A stretch of DNA of 27,717 bases from Chara braunii (Eukaryota > Streptophyta > Charophyceae > Charales > Characeae): contig BFEA01000174.1 in assembly GCA_003427395.1 (NCBI GenBank), positions 1-27,717 on the forward strand. Direction: 5' to 3'. The stretch's first letter is position 1, and each line of letters starts with the position of its first letter. The position numbers and the translations under genes are program-made. This document shows positions 1-8,503 of the stretch, one piece after another. The notes under the pieces were generated by a model. That model did not search any database. It was not told where the DNA came from and saw only the letters and a list, made by a program, of their open reading frames with translations.

Positions 1-130
1 GTACGCAGGCCGAGGGCCGCCGCCACCACCCGACATCCCGCCCCTGACCCTCCCGCAGGGCTGTCCGTGCCCGGACCAACCGCCATCCCGACCAGAAGTC
101 GAGAGTGGGGCTGGGCCGAGGTACGCTGAA
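1..130. other. GC-rich sequence of unknown nature
   Basis: GC-rich stretch with no recognisable coding capacity in any frame. It ends abruptly where the E1 integrase reading frame begins at about 131. Similar words (GTACGC and GGCCGAGG) occur at both ends of the stretch, which may mark a small duplication or an assembly junction. Nothing else is visible. Confidence 0.4.
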
Positions 131-1357
131 GTTAGAGAACGTTTTGAATGGAAGGGATTGAAAGAGGATGTACTAACTTATGTTCGTACTTGTCTTGTGT
201 ATTAGAGAAACAAACCCTCACATGAGAATCCACTTGGTCTTCTCAGACCGTTACCAATTCCAAGCGAACCAGGTGAGTCTATTTCCATGGATTTCATGAG
301 TCTCACCAAAAGTCGGAATGGCAATAGTCAAGTGATGGTGATCGTGGATCGTTTCTCTAAATATGCTATGTTCATTCCCTTACCNGAAAAAGCCAGAACG
401 GAACTTGTGATATAAAAGTTTCAGATGCGATGGGTGACTGAATATGGTTTCCCTTTTTCCATTGTATCCGATAGAGATACCCGATTCACAAGTATGCCAT
501 GGCAAAAGCTGATGGAGGCATACCGTACACGTCTGGCCATGTCGTCAGGTAGACACCCTGAAACGAATGGGAAGAGTGAACAAATGAACCGTTTGTGCCA
601 ACAGCTTCTGCGCATGTATGTAAGACCCGATCAAATAGATTGGGATGAGAACTTACCTAAGATAGCAAGTGCATATAATAGTAGTGCTCATACCTCTACA
701 GGACGAACACCTAACGCACTGCATAAAGGGTGGAAACCTAAGCGTCCCATTGATGTATTGACGAGGGACCAGTTTCTTAGGTTACCTCCAGGGACCCGCG
801 AATACGCAGTATTGTTTCAAGAAGACATTAAAAAGGTAAAGGAGAACTTGAAGAAAGGTCAGGACCGAATGATCGAACAAGCTAACAAGCATCGACGACC
901 ATCAACGTTCAAAGAAGGTGATTTGGTCTGGGTCAAGTCTAAAGAGTTTTCACTAGAAGAAAATGTCTCTCAGAAACTCCTGCCTGTCTATTTTGGACCC
1001 TAGGAAGTTCTTAAAGTAATTGGAGATGTAGAGGGACCGTCTTACAGAATTGATGTACCGCCTCATCTCAGGACCTATTCTGTCTTCCATGTGTCTAAGT
1101 TGCTACCTTATGTAGAAGGAGATGAATGCCCTCATAGACCATCTATGATACCGCCAGATATGGATGGTGGATATGAAGTGGACCGAATTATAGAACAAGG
1201 GTTCTTCTCTACAGGTGCACGAGGACGACCCCAGAAGCAATTCAAGGTTCGTTTTAAAAGTCAGAAACCATCTGAGGACAGATGGTTTAGTAAAAGAGAA
1301 CTCCTTGAATCTGCTCCTGATATCGTCTCTGCTTATGAACGTGGGTTGAAGTCTTAA
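131..1357 (+). pseudogene. E1: Ty3/gypsy integrase, C-terminal half of pol, decayed
   Basis: This is the 3' part of a Ty3/gypsy pol gene. One frame runs through the end of the H2C2 zinc finger (CLVY, then a stop, then RNK, near 191-211), the integrase core (SMDFMSL, IVSDRDTRF, SGRHPETNGKSEQMN, giving the D, D and E of the triad), a GPW-type module and a C-terminal degenerate chromo-like domain (YEVDRIIE...RWFSKRELL). In-frame stops lie at 203-205 (TAG at the Gln of CQRNK), 413-415 (TAA) and 1001-1003 (TAG at the Trp of FGPW). The last zinc-finger Cys is Tyr (TAT). Open pieces are 425-1003 and 1091-1357. RT, protease and gag are absent, so the copy is 5'-truncated at about 130. It resembles E2 and E4 integrases more than E3. 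The identity is sure; it is not functional. Confidence 0.92.
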
Positions 1358-2165
1358 ATGTTTCTGAGATGGAACTCGAAATATGGGTCGGCAGGAATGC
1401 AGTAACCCTGTTCAGCAGCAAACCGGGGCTCAAAACGTTGCCCCCGGTAAAGCACAGACTGTGCTGGGCTATGTGACCAAGACATGCCCAGCCTGAGTCT
1501 GTCGAGGAGGCTGTGTGACCGAACGCAGCACAAAGGAAATTCAACAGTCAAAGTCAACTGTAGAGTCAAAGGTACCGCGCCCAGGCCTACGGTCGGATAC
1601 ATTCACTTGTTGTGTGCAGGTACCCAGACAGCATTCAGGGCAGGCGGAATACAGTTTCTGGCCAATCTGGGCCCTCCTTCAGATTGAGATCTGGACGGTG
1701 CAGGACTTCAGCACCCGGGGTCCAGACCCCGCATCCACGCTATTTAAGAGTTGACGTCCTGGCTGGAGAACATTTAGTCTTGCGTGAATGCTGACTTCAC
1801 GCGTGGACTTGACGCTGTTGCTATGCTGCGACATTGCGACATTGGCTTGACGCCGGCTATATGCTGGCAGAGGAGGACGGCAAGGCGCTGCTGGCTGGCG
1901 ATGGTCTTCTGGGCATGCTGACGTGGCAGCTGCCACGCGCCGTTGCTGACGTGGCCGCTGCCACCTGTATATGATTGATGATGTGGCGGGCTGTGAGATT
2001 GATGAGGCTGTTCTGATTCTTCGTCACTTCGGAAGGNNATCAAGACTGTGGTTATCGAGGATACGTACCTGGTTGATGACGATACTCTCCATTGTTGATG
2101 TAGACAGATTGACGTGCCACGTGGCACCTTGAGGAAGAACTTAGACATTGTATTCGGTCTATTGA
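1358..2165 (+). promoter_or_regulatory. Possible 3' LTR/promoter region of E1 with ACGT boxes
   Basis: Non-coding DNA directly after the E1 stop codon. It holds a TATA-like TATTTAAG at 1741-1748 and several plant-type ACGT cores: TGACGTCC at 1752-1759, TGACGTGG at 1919-1926 and 1948-1955, and a G-box palindrome GTGCCACGTGGCAC at 2114-2127. A perfect 16-nt palindrome CGTGGCAGCTGCCACG lies at 1922-1937. Position and content fit the U3/R part of a 3' LTR, but no partner LTR is in the window, so the boundaries and the LTR call are inference. Confidence 0.35.
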
Positions 2166-2620
2166 TTGATGAGGTGGCGAGGAGGAGGAGGAACCCGAAG
2201 TAGAAGTGGGCTGTTGTCTTCTTCTCTCTCCTTTGTCTATTCCCTCTCTCTCCTCCTTCGTCTGTGTATGATTCTCACCTCATTCTATCATCTCACACAT
2301 TACGATTGTTTGTCACTCGTCAGCAGATCGATAATCATATGGACTGGTAATGTTGACGAGTATCATCACGTCTGGGCTCATTGCAGATATTTTGTCCACA
2401 AGGACAGTTGCCAAGTGCTGTTGAAGATGGTGCAAGGAGGCATGTGAAGATGGTGCAAGGAGGCATGTGTATATGTAGAAACAGAGAACTGCTCAATGGT
2501 GTGTCTATAGAAGGGTAGGGTGAGGTAACAGTGGTCGGTGTTGTAGCAGAGGCTCTGTAACTAGTGGAGCTCGAGACCATTGGAACTTGCTGAGGTAGGG
2601 AAAGCATAACTACCGTGCCC
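2166..2620. other. Non-coding stretch, no gene seen
   Basis: Begins with a pyrimidine-rich run (2205-2260). The open frames here are short and show no family motif. The only structure is the 23-bp direct duplication at 2423-2468, listed separately. Confidence 0.4.
2423..2468 (+). repeat. 23-bp perfect tandem duplication
   Basis: Unit GAAGATGGTGCAAGGAGG plus CATGT occurs twice back to back, starting at 2423 and 2446, with no mismatch. The length is not a multiple of three and no reading frame is affected. Confidence 0.9.
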
Positions 2621-2962
2621 AACGTAGCTGTAGCCGGGGCAGTGTTCCTCCTGTAACCTTGGGGGGCTTTGGAGTCGAGGGAGGAAGACACTTCCTGTTT
2701 CCGTCAGAACAAGCCAGGTCGGTACTGGGGCAGTTTGTGTGGCCCTGTCACTCTAGTAAAGGGGGGTATGAGACCGGGTGCGTCTGGTACGAGGACTGAC
2801 GCTCAGGTACAAATCCTTTCTCTGCGTCAGGGGGGAAGAAGCTGGATGGTGGGTGGTACTTTAGGTTGTCTGAATTGCTTTTGTCTCTGGGGACCTTTAG
2901 AAATTTTCTGAGGTGGCTTGAGGCTGTTACACTTAGTGATTCGCGATTGTTTGAAGCCAGAA

Positions 2963-4020
2963 CGACGCTGGCCGTTGCTGGGGTGCTGCCCTGTAACTTG
3001 CTGATGCAGGAGCGTGAGGCCTGGTAGAGAGATCTGGGAGTGCTTTGGGGTAGGCATTCTACGAAACAATCAAGGGTTGTTGTCGGGACGACGCTGGTCG
3101 GAGCTGGGGTGAGTTGCGTTGCCCTGTGACCCAGCAGCATGGGGGNGTGAGACTTGGATGAGCTCGGCAAAGAGTTAAGACAGCTTAGAGGGAATCTTGG
3201 AAAGGATCGTGAGGGGCTTCAAGGGCGCGGGAGTAATTCAGAGCAAGCTTTGTGGTTTTCTGTTACTCACCGAATTTTTGATTACTGGAATTCTTCAGAT
3301 GGGGTTTTTTAGTAAAAGTGGAGAGCAGGGGGAATAGGTTTGGCTGTTAGGAGGACCTAAGTATGTTTGGGTCTCTGAGATGTCTATCAACCTTTCCTAC
3401 GTTATCTTAAAGTTGTTATACTCAGAGATCTGTGGCTGTTCTATGCTAGATCGGCGAAGGCCGGTGCTGGGGTATTGCCCTGTAACCTGTTGAAACAGGA
3501 GTGTGAGGCCGGGTAGAGAGATCTGGGGATACTTTGGGGGGGTATCTTAAGGGACAACCAAGGTTCGCTTCTGAGACGGCGCTGGCCGGAGCTGGGGTGA
3601 GTTGTGTTGCCCTGTATCCCAGCAGGTAGTGGGGGCATGAGGCCTGGAAGAGCTCGGTAGGGAGTGAGACAAAGTTCGGAAATGTTGGAAAGTTTCTTGT
3701 TAGGGAATTTGAGGTCTGAGCATGCTTTAGGATCCTGGTGATTTATCCCTATTCTCCATCTTAATCCAATCATAATAAGTTCCTGATGTTATGTTTGTAG
3801 CAACTAGCCTTCGTTTACATCCGGCGTATGGGAGCTCAGAAATGATCGAATACGGACTGACATCCGCAGAGCTGCTCTGTTCTGTGCCCCTGGTTGGTCG
3901 ATGCCAGGACGACGCTGGCCGGAGCTGGGGCTTTGCCCTGTAACCTGCACGGGAGCGTGAGGCCTTGTAGAGAGACCTGGGGTTGCCGAGGGAGGAAGGC
4001 AATCTAAGGACGAACTGGGG
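2963..4020 (+). repeat. Higher-order tandem repeat (A and B subunits, about 488-bp period)
   Basis: Two related subunits alternate. Each starts CG(A/G)CG..GGCCGG.GCTGGGG, continues with TTGCCCTGTAACCTG and GTGAGGCC, and ends near GTAGAGAGATCTGGG or AGAGCTCGG. A copies start at 2963, 3452 and 3910; B copies at 3089 and 3577. The A-to-B offset is 126 and 125 bp, and both A-A and B-B offsets in the first period are 488-489 bp. More diverged traces occur at about 2620 and 2713. Minus-strand frames look protein-like (PRSLY.ASRSC...LQG.TPAP), but two frames are open at once, which suggests repeated DNA rather than a gene. The family is not recognised. Confidence 0.7.
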
Positions 4021-4320
4021 GGGCTGCTAGGTGGCGAGAAGGGATCAGCTATGGCTGACGTGGGTTAGGGTCGTATTTGTCTCCGAGTTACTATGTTTTT
4101 GGCGCAAGGAGGGCTAGGAGTTACTGTGGGTTTAGGGTCTTTTACAAATATCAATCATCATCAGCATCGGTAACACCATTATCACAATCAGTTACATCAT
4201 CACATGAGGGACGCTGAGCCCGGTTCTCAGCAATTTCGGTTCGGTTACTACGGGTAGACTGTGAGGACCCCGGCCTCGATATGTTATTTGGTAATATCAG
4301 CCTTGGGCACTGGGCCCGTT
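4021..4320. other. Non-coding stretch before the polypurine run
   Basis: No coding region. It contains an AT/CA-rich microsatellite-like patch of ATCATCA-type words at about 4150-4205 and nothing else I can support. Confidence 0.35.
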
Positions 4321-4380
4321 TAAAAAAAAAAAGAAAAGAAAGGGAGAAGAAACAGGGGGCTGTGACAGACTACTTCGTCG
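4321..4380 (+). other. Candidate polypurine tract plus LTR start
   Basis: A 39-nt almost pure purine run (about 4322-4359, interrupted by one C) is followed by C and then TGTGACAG at 4361. This is the arrangement seen at the 3' end of LTR retrotransposons, where the polypurine tract primes plus-strand synthesis and abuts the TG of the 3' LTR. No pol lies upstream in the window and no matching LTR end was found, so this would be a decayed remnant. Confidence 0.35.
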
Positions 4381-4435
4381 AAGTTTCAACTGAATCATCA
4401 GGTATTATATTATGTAGGTGTTTCCTTATCTATAC

Positions 4436-4459
4436 ATCGCCCCCTATGTAGGGGGCGAT
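4436..4459. repeat. Perfect inverted repeat, 11-bp arms, 2-nt loop
   Basis: ATCGCCCCCTA, then TG, then TAGGGGGCGAT. The arms are perfectly complementary and G/C-rich in otherwise A/T-rich DNA. It could form a strong cruciform or RNA hairpin. It lies about 75 bp inside the candidate LTR starting at 4361; no function can be assigned. Confidence 0.8.
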
Positions 4460-4885
4460 ATCAAGGCTAATTGTTTACGAGGACCCAGAACCGCCAACAG
4501 GATACATCTTTGCCCAATGGTGCACCCTCAAAAAGGATAACGCACAATCCTAAAAACTCAACTTGCACATCATGTAGCCTTCACACCTCAAGTCCAAGGA
4601 AGGCAGCAGGCACGTAAATTACCCAATCCTGATACATGGAGGTGGTGACAATAAATAACAATATTGGGCTGTTTTTGGTCCCGTAATTGGAAGAGCATAC
4701 AAGCTCCTTAAACGAGGCTTCACACCTCAAGTAGTCCCCAAGTCCAAGAACAAGGCCGACCTGCCCAGTATCGCCCTTTTGCCTCATCCACTCAGTGCAG
4801 GGTAGCAGAACAGGATGATCTCCGGCCATGTTGGTATGACCGTATGCTAAATAACAAAAAAGCCCAAGTGCTGAGAAAGGGGAAG
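4460..4885. other. Non-coding stretch with degenerate repeat words
   Basis: No supported gene. The phrase CACACCTCAAGT...CCAAGTCCAAG occurs in two diverged forms near 4578 and 4720. A 106-codon minus-strand open frame (4581-4901) has no recognisable motif and I do not call it. Confidence 0.35.
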
Positions 4886-5353
4886 CCAGATAACCACACA
4901 CAATGATGCATACCTCGTCGTGCAGCGGATAAAACTTACAAGTAAGCTCTCAAACAATCATACTACTGACTTCCAATAGTTCCCCACAAGGAGTCGTCAA
5001 ATCTCATCACACTTGTGCGCCCTTCTGGCCAGATAACCACACCCAATGATATATAGCTTGTGCACCAGATAAAGCTTCCAAGTAAGGTTTCCGGTTCGAG
5101 TCTGGGTGCCACGTAAGGACAAAAAGAACTTACAAGTAATCCTACTCACTTCCGAGAGTGCCCCACAAGGAGACTTGGAATCTCATCACACTTGTGCGCC
5201 CTTCTGCCCAGATCACCACACACAATGATACATACCTTGTGCAGCAGATGAAACTAACTTACAAGTAAAGCTCTCAAGCAACCCTAGTACTCATGTCCGG
5301 GAACCCCACAAGGACTCCCCGAATCTCATCACACTTGTCCACCCTTCTGCCCG
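4886..5353 (+). repeat. Three-copy tandem repeat, unit about 145 bp
   Basis: Copies are at 4886-5028, 5029-5207 and 5208-5353. Each runs from CCAGAT.ACCACAC.CAATGAT through GATAAA.CTTACAAGTAA and CCCCACAAGGA to ATCTCATCACACTTG and CCCTTCTG. The middle copy is about 35 bp longer: it carries an insert near 5086-5124 bordered by two versions of the word CTTACAAGTAA. The insert has the tRNA-like word listed separately. The array overlaps the 3' end of the 5291-6181 ORF. Confidence 0.85.
5054..5111 (+). other. tRNA-like box A/box B remnant inside the tandem repeat
   Basis: GTTCGAGTC at 5094-5102 matches the RNA polymerase III box B consensus GWTCRANNC. It can be drawn as a T-arm (TCCGG, loop, CTGGG) followed by TGCCA at 5106-5110. 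A weak box-A-like TAGCTTGTGCACC starts at 5054. The anticodon arm is not convincing, so this is at best a tRNA-derived SINE fragment or a chance match, not a tRNA gene. Confidence 0.25.
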
Positions 5354-6181
5354 AGGCTCGTTATCGTGTGGAGCATCATTCCTTGGGTTGGCATCATTCC
5401 GATCATCAGTTCTCCCTGGCAACCCCAGTATAGAAGGGAGGCCATGTTTTTTCCCAAAATCACGGATTGTTCGGATGAACATTGGCGTTGTGGGCTCCAA
5501 TGGACGGTCTAATGGCCCACTCGCAGACACAATTGCAGATGGTGGCGGTGTTTGTTGCCATGCTGAAGGTGGAGGAGAGGTCTGTGGTTCACCAGAGCTC
5601 TGTGGATAACGAGGTGTTGGCCGTTGATGTAGCATCTGTGTTTGATGGGATGTCTGCGGCTGATGAAGAGTTCGTGATTCAGGCGTCTGTACATGATGAG
5701 GACTTTGGGCCTGACGAGACAGTTGCGGTTGACGAGGCGTCTGCAGATGATGAGACCTGTGTGACCGGGGTGTGTACCCTGTTGAGCTTCGTTCGTGTCT
5801 CCTCCATGTTGGACGGGTAGAAGATTTCCATCTAGGACTGCTCGACATAGCCCTTGGGGAGGGCTTTTGTCTTGGACTGCCATGTATGGCCATGGGTGAC
5901 GGGGAGGCCGCTGGCGCATCCTTTGCGACAATTACATCAGGGGCGGCTCTATACCTTGGACTGTGGAAGGGCTTATCATGATGCTGCATATGTGTCCCAT
6001 TCTCATATACACCAAAAGATCCATACTCTTGCCAGGGTAGCTCATACGCCAAGTCGTCGTCGCCGTCAATCTCCAGTCTGACCCCCTTCTTTAGGCGATT
6101 CTTCAAACTTGCACGCTCGATGCAGTCGCTTATCCTCCGCGCAAGCTTTCCGACTTCCCAAGCTCGGTGCCAAGGAGCCAT
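5291..6181 (-). CDS. Hypothetical low-complexity protein, 296 aa
   Basis: An uninterrupted 296-codon frame, the longest non-transposon ORF here. Residues 1-75 look globular, with a charged start (MAPWHRAWEVGKLARRI) and the acidic patch DGDDDLAYELPW. Residues 80-235 are dominated by Pro, Ser, Gln, His and Arg with repeated PQ/HQ/SP words and are surely disordered. The C-terminus (about 236-296) is mixed, with FIRTIRDFGKKHGLP. No family is recognised. On the minus strand a pyrimidine-rich stretch ending in CTTAG lies just upstream of the ATG (about 6190), so the frame could be an internal exon rather than a whole gene. The 3' end overlaps the tandem array at 4886-5353. A non-coding origin remains possible. 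Confidence 0.4.
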   Translation of the reverse strand: MAPWHRAWEVGKLARRISDCIERASLKNRLKKGVRLEIDGDDDLAYELPWQEYGSFGVYENGTHMQHHDKPFHSPRYRAAPDVIVAKDAPAASPSPMAIHGSPRQKPSPRAMSSSPRWKSSTRPTWRRHERSSTGYTPRSHRSHHLQTPRQPQLSRQAQSPHHVQTPESRTLHQPQTSHQTQMLHQRPTPRYPQSSGEPQTSPPPSAWQQTPPPSAIVSASGPLDRPLEPTTPMFIRTIRDFGKKHGLPSILGLPGRTDDRNDANPRNDAPHDNEPRAEGWTSVMRFGESLWGSRT

Positions 6182-6530
6182 ATCAATTACCTAAGCCAAT
6201 CGCCGCCAAACATACAAAACAAAGAACATGAAAGTTACACAACCAGCAAGACAGAGTGGAAAAAGCAAGTTTTACAACACCAGAAAAGGCAACACCAACC
6301 AAAAGAAGGGAAACAAAAAAAAAGCATACCAGGGGCCATTTTCTTAGGGGATATACAAAACACTGCAACAGTTATTATGGGCTTAGGATTGTAAAAACAC
6401 CATAGCTACCGTTTTCATCCGAATAGAACACCATTATAGCTGTATTTGGGGCAAATTTAAGTCCATATACAGTGATAATGACCAGGCGTTCAATTCGGGT
6501 GAAGACTGCAGGGATGGTTTTCTTAGGCGA
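6182..6530. other. Non-coding stretch upstream of the 296-aa ORF
   Basis: A/T-rich, with an A-run at 6316-6324. On the minus strand it has intron-like composition between a GTATGC word (about 6329-6334) and the CTTAG near 6190. A diverged copy of the start of the 182-bp repeat (TTTTCTTAGG...AAAACACTGCAA) is at about 6338-6370. Confidence 0.35.
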
Positions 6531-6988
6531 TGAAGGAAACACAGCAAAACTAGGGCTTGTTGCTTTGAGATCAGGGTTCAGGGCTTTGTGCAAGTTTGCA
6601 GTTGAGGGTCTGGCCCCACTAGTCCTATGTTCATGCAATCACATCACCATGTGACCAGGATCATGCTCCCCAAGAATGAACATAGCATCAGCGGGGCCTG
6701 ACCCTCAGGGTATGAAGGAAACACAGCAGAACTAAGGCTTGTTGTTTTGAGATCAGGGATCAGAGCTTTTCACAAGGTTGCAGTTGAGGGTCTGGCACCA
6801 GTTTGGCTGTGTTCATGCTGACAGCAGCAACCTGGTCATGTTTGCAACCAGGACCATGCTCCCCAAGAATGAACATAGCATGAGTGGAGCCTGGTGCTAT
6901 GTTCATTCTATGAAAGCAACGACCTGGCCATGTTTGTGACCAGGACCAGGCTGCCCAAGATTGGACATAGGATCAGCGGGGCTGGCCC
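6531..6988 (+). repeat. Tandem repeat, 182-bp unit with 90-bp sub-unit
   Basis: TGAAGGAAACACAGCA begins at 6531 and again at 6713 (offset 182), and similarity continues through GCTTGTTG, GAGATCAGGG and GCAGTTGAGGGTCTGGC. The second half of the unit (TGTTCAT...GACCAGGA.CATGCTCCCCAAGAATGAACATAGCAT) is present at about 6629, 6811 and 6902, so a 90-bp sub-unit has also been duplicated. Within sub-units TATGTTCAT and ATGAACATA form inverted ends, so each could fold as a long-loop hairpin. Not a known family to me. Confidence 0.8.
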
Positions 6989-7233
6989 TTGGGGCTTGTA
7001 GTCTACAACAGTCAAGGATTGAGGCCTTTTGGTTCACGGGTTTGGGGTCAAGAAAGCAGACAATCCTTCAAGAGTAAGTGCAAGGAAGATGAGCAATAGC
7101 GAACTTCAGAAATCAAACAGCATCATACACATGAGACCAGATAGTCGTGACCTCGAACCATTAGCAGAATTGCATCACGAGTTTAACCAAATAAGAGCAC
7201 ACCAAAAGCTCATAATTGACAATGCTGGAATAG

Positions 7234-7401
7234 TCTCATCATCATCAACGAAGAACTAATGTTGATATCCTATCTGGCGCTCGGTGCCCAGACTACAGAT
7301 GGCAGATCCTATCTAGCCTACTCTACGATGCCTCTGATGACGTCAACAGCTCCCCGAAGTACGAGCAGATCTCAGACAATGCCGTACGCTTCAAGCACCA
7401 G
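7234..7401 (+). other. Candidate host exon ending at a GTATGT donor
   Basis: One frame is open from just after a TAG (7231-7233) to 7401, 56 codons, reading through DILSGARCPDYRWQILSSLL and ending SDNAVRFKHQ. It is immediately followed by CAG|GTATGT, a strong splice-donor match at 7402. The sequence before 7234 (GGAATAG) could serve as acceptor. E2 has inserted with its target duplication at 7403-7406, one base into the putative intron. Because the LTR begins with T, the first six intron bases GTATGT are still present. The protein is not recognised. A preceding open frame at 7029-7259, in another phase, may belong to the same gene. Confidence 0.3.
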
Positions 7402-7402
7402 G

Positions 7403-7406
7403 TATG
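7403..7406. repeat. Left target-site duplication of E2 (TATG)
   Basis: TATG directly precedes the LTR start TGTT at 7407 and recurs at 26425-26428 directly after the other LTR end. It can be read as 5 bp (TATGT) if the first LTR base is shared. Confidence 0.7.
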
Positions 7407-8493
7407 TGTTATGAACTTGGTTGTCTGACGATTTTACCGCCACTCACACACAGACAATCCCATACATGCCCATACATGCATAAGAGAAGGGGGAGAGGAG
7501 ACAGAGTCCAAACTTCACACAGATAAAAATAGGCAGCGGAAATCAACCATGCACAGATGGGGAGAAGGCACACAGTGTTTCTCACTCTCTGACAAACTCC
7601 CAACAACCAATCACAAGAAGAACCAGCAAGGATAACAATTGAAATGACACTGATGTTGAGCCAACTCAAACAATTATCGTAACAGAGTTTGTTCCAGTAT
7701 CTCGCCACTCTCAGAACTCACACCCCACTCTCTATCCTACACCCAGTTAGTAGCGCCACACCAGAATAGCCTCCCAGAGGCCAGCGCAAACCACCCTGAT
7801 GAAGAACAGATCCTGCGATGAAGTCTTCCATGTAGATGGACAACTCTGACGAACAAACAGGCAGCTATGGCTGCCACCACCCACGAGTACACAGTGTAGA
7901 GCCTCGATGTAGCCCGGCCAGACGCAGATACCCTCAGGGGTAGATGCGCCGAGGATGCCCCAGCTACGGCAGGCTCAGAATGGGCCGGCTATGGTTGCTG
8001 TCAACGGCGAGGTCTCAGGATGCCGCCTGCAGACAGTCACTGCCACCAACTTGCTTGGCTTCTCCAACGCTGCTGCGCGAGGAATGAACTGCCAAAAGTC
8101 CTGGACCAAAGTCCCTAAACTATTAATAGACTACTCTACCTAGCCTAGACCTAGACCGGACTGACTGACCGACCGGTACTGCTGCTGTTTCGCCCTCTCG
8201 GCCTCTACCGGACCCGGCTATAGGCTATAGGACCGTCTATCAGATTAGGCCCTTAGCGCCTGTCTGTCCTAGTGGTAGCCCAGGCCTGCTATACGCAGTT
8301 AGGGTAGCTGTAGGAATTCGGGTTAGTGTTGGGCCTGTATTTTCCCATATTTGCAGATATGTCCCTCACGAATCTCCTTACAGGTAGATCTCTCGGTTAG
8401 CCCTCAGCCAAACAAAATTACGAATCTAACCTACCGCTGTTAATGTACAGCCTCGCAGTCAGTCTCGACAGTCAGAATCAGCAAGTCATTGCA
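7407..8493 (-). repeat. E2 3' LTR (1,087 bp)
   Basis: Begins TGTTATGAAC and ends AGTCATTGCA on the plus strand (TG...CA on either strand). It matches 15146-15509 for its first 363 bp and 25700-26424 for the remaining 724 bp. Similarity stops exactly at the last CA, where the left copy continues GACCTCC and the right copy TATGTCT. The integrase stop codon (8504-8506) lies only 10 bp from this LTR, so there is almost no room for a polypurine tract; CTCGGAGG on the minus strand is the only candidate. Confidence 0.93.
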
Positions 8494-8503
8494 GACCTCC
8501 GAG

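Noticed and set aside
5094-5110. A functional tRNA gene at the box B word
   Set aside because: No acceptor stem partner or anticodon arm; only a T-arm-like word is present.
7409-7708. Minus-strand ORF of 99 aa, nearly identical to one at 15110-15448
   Set aside because: Both lie in the E2 LTRs, so the duplication is that of the LTR; hydrophobic translation of non-coding DNA.
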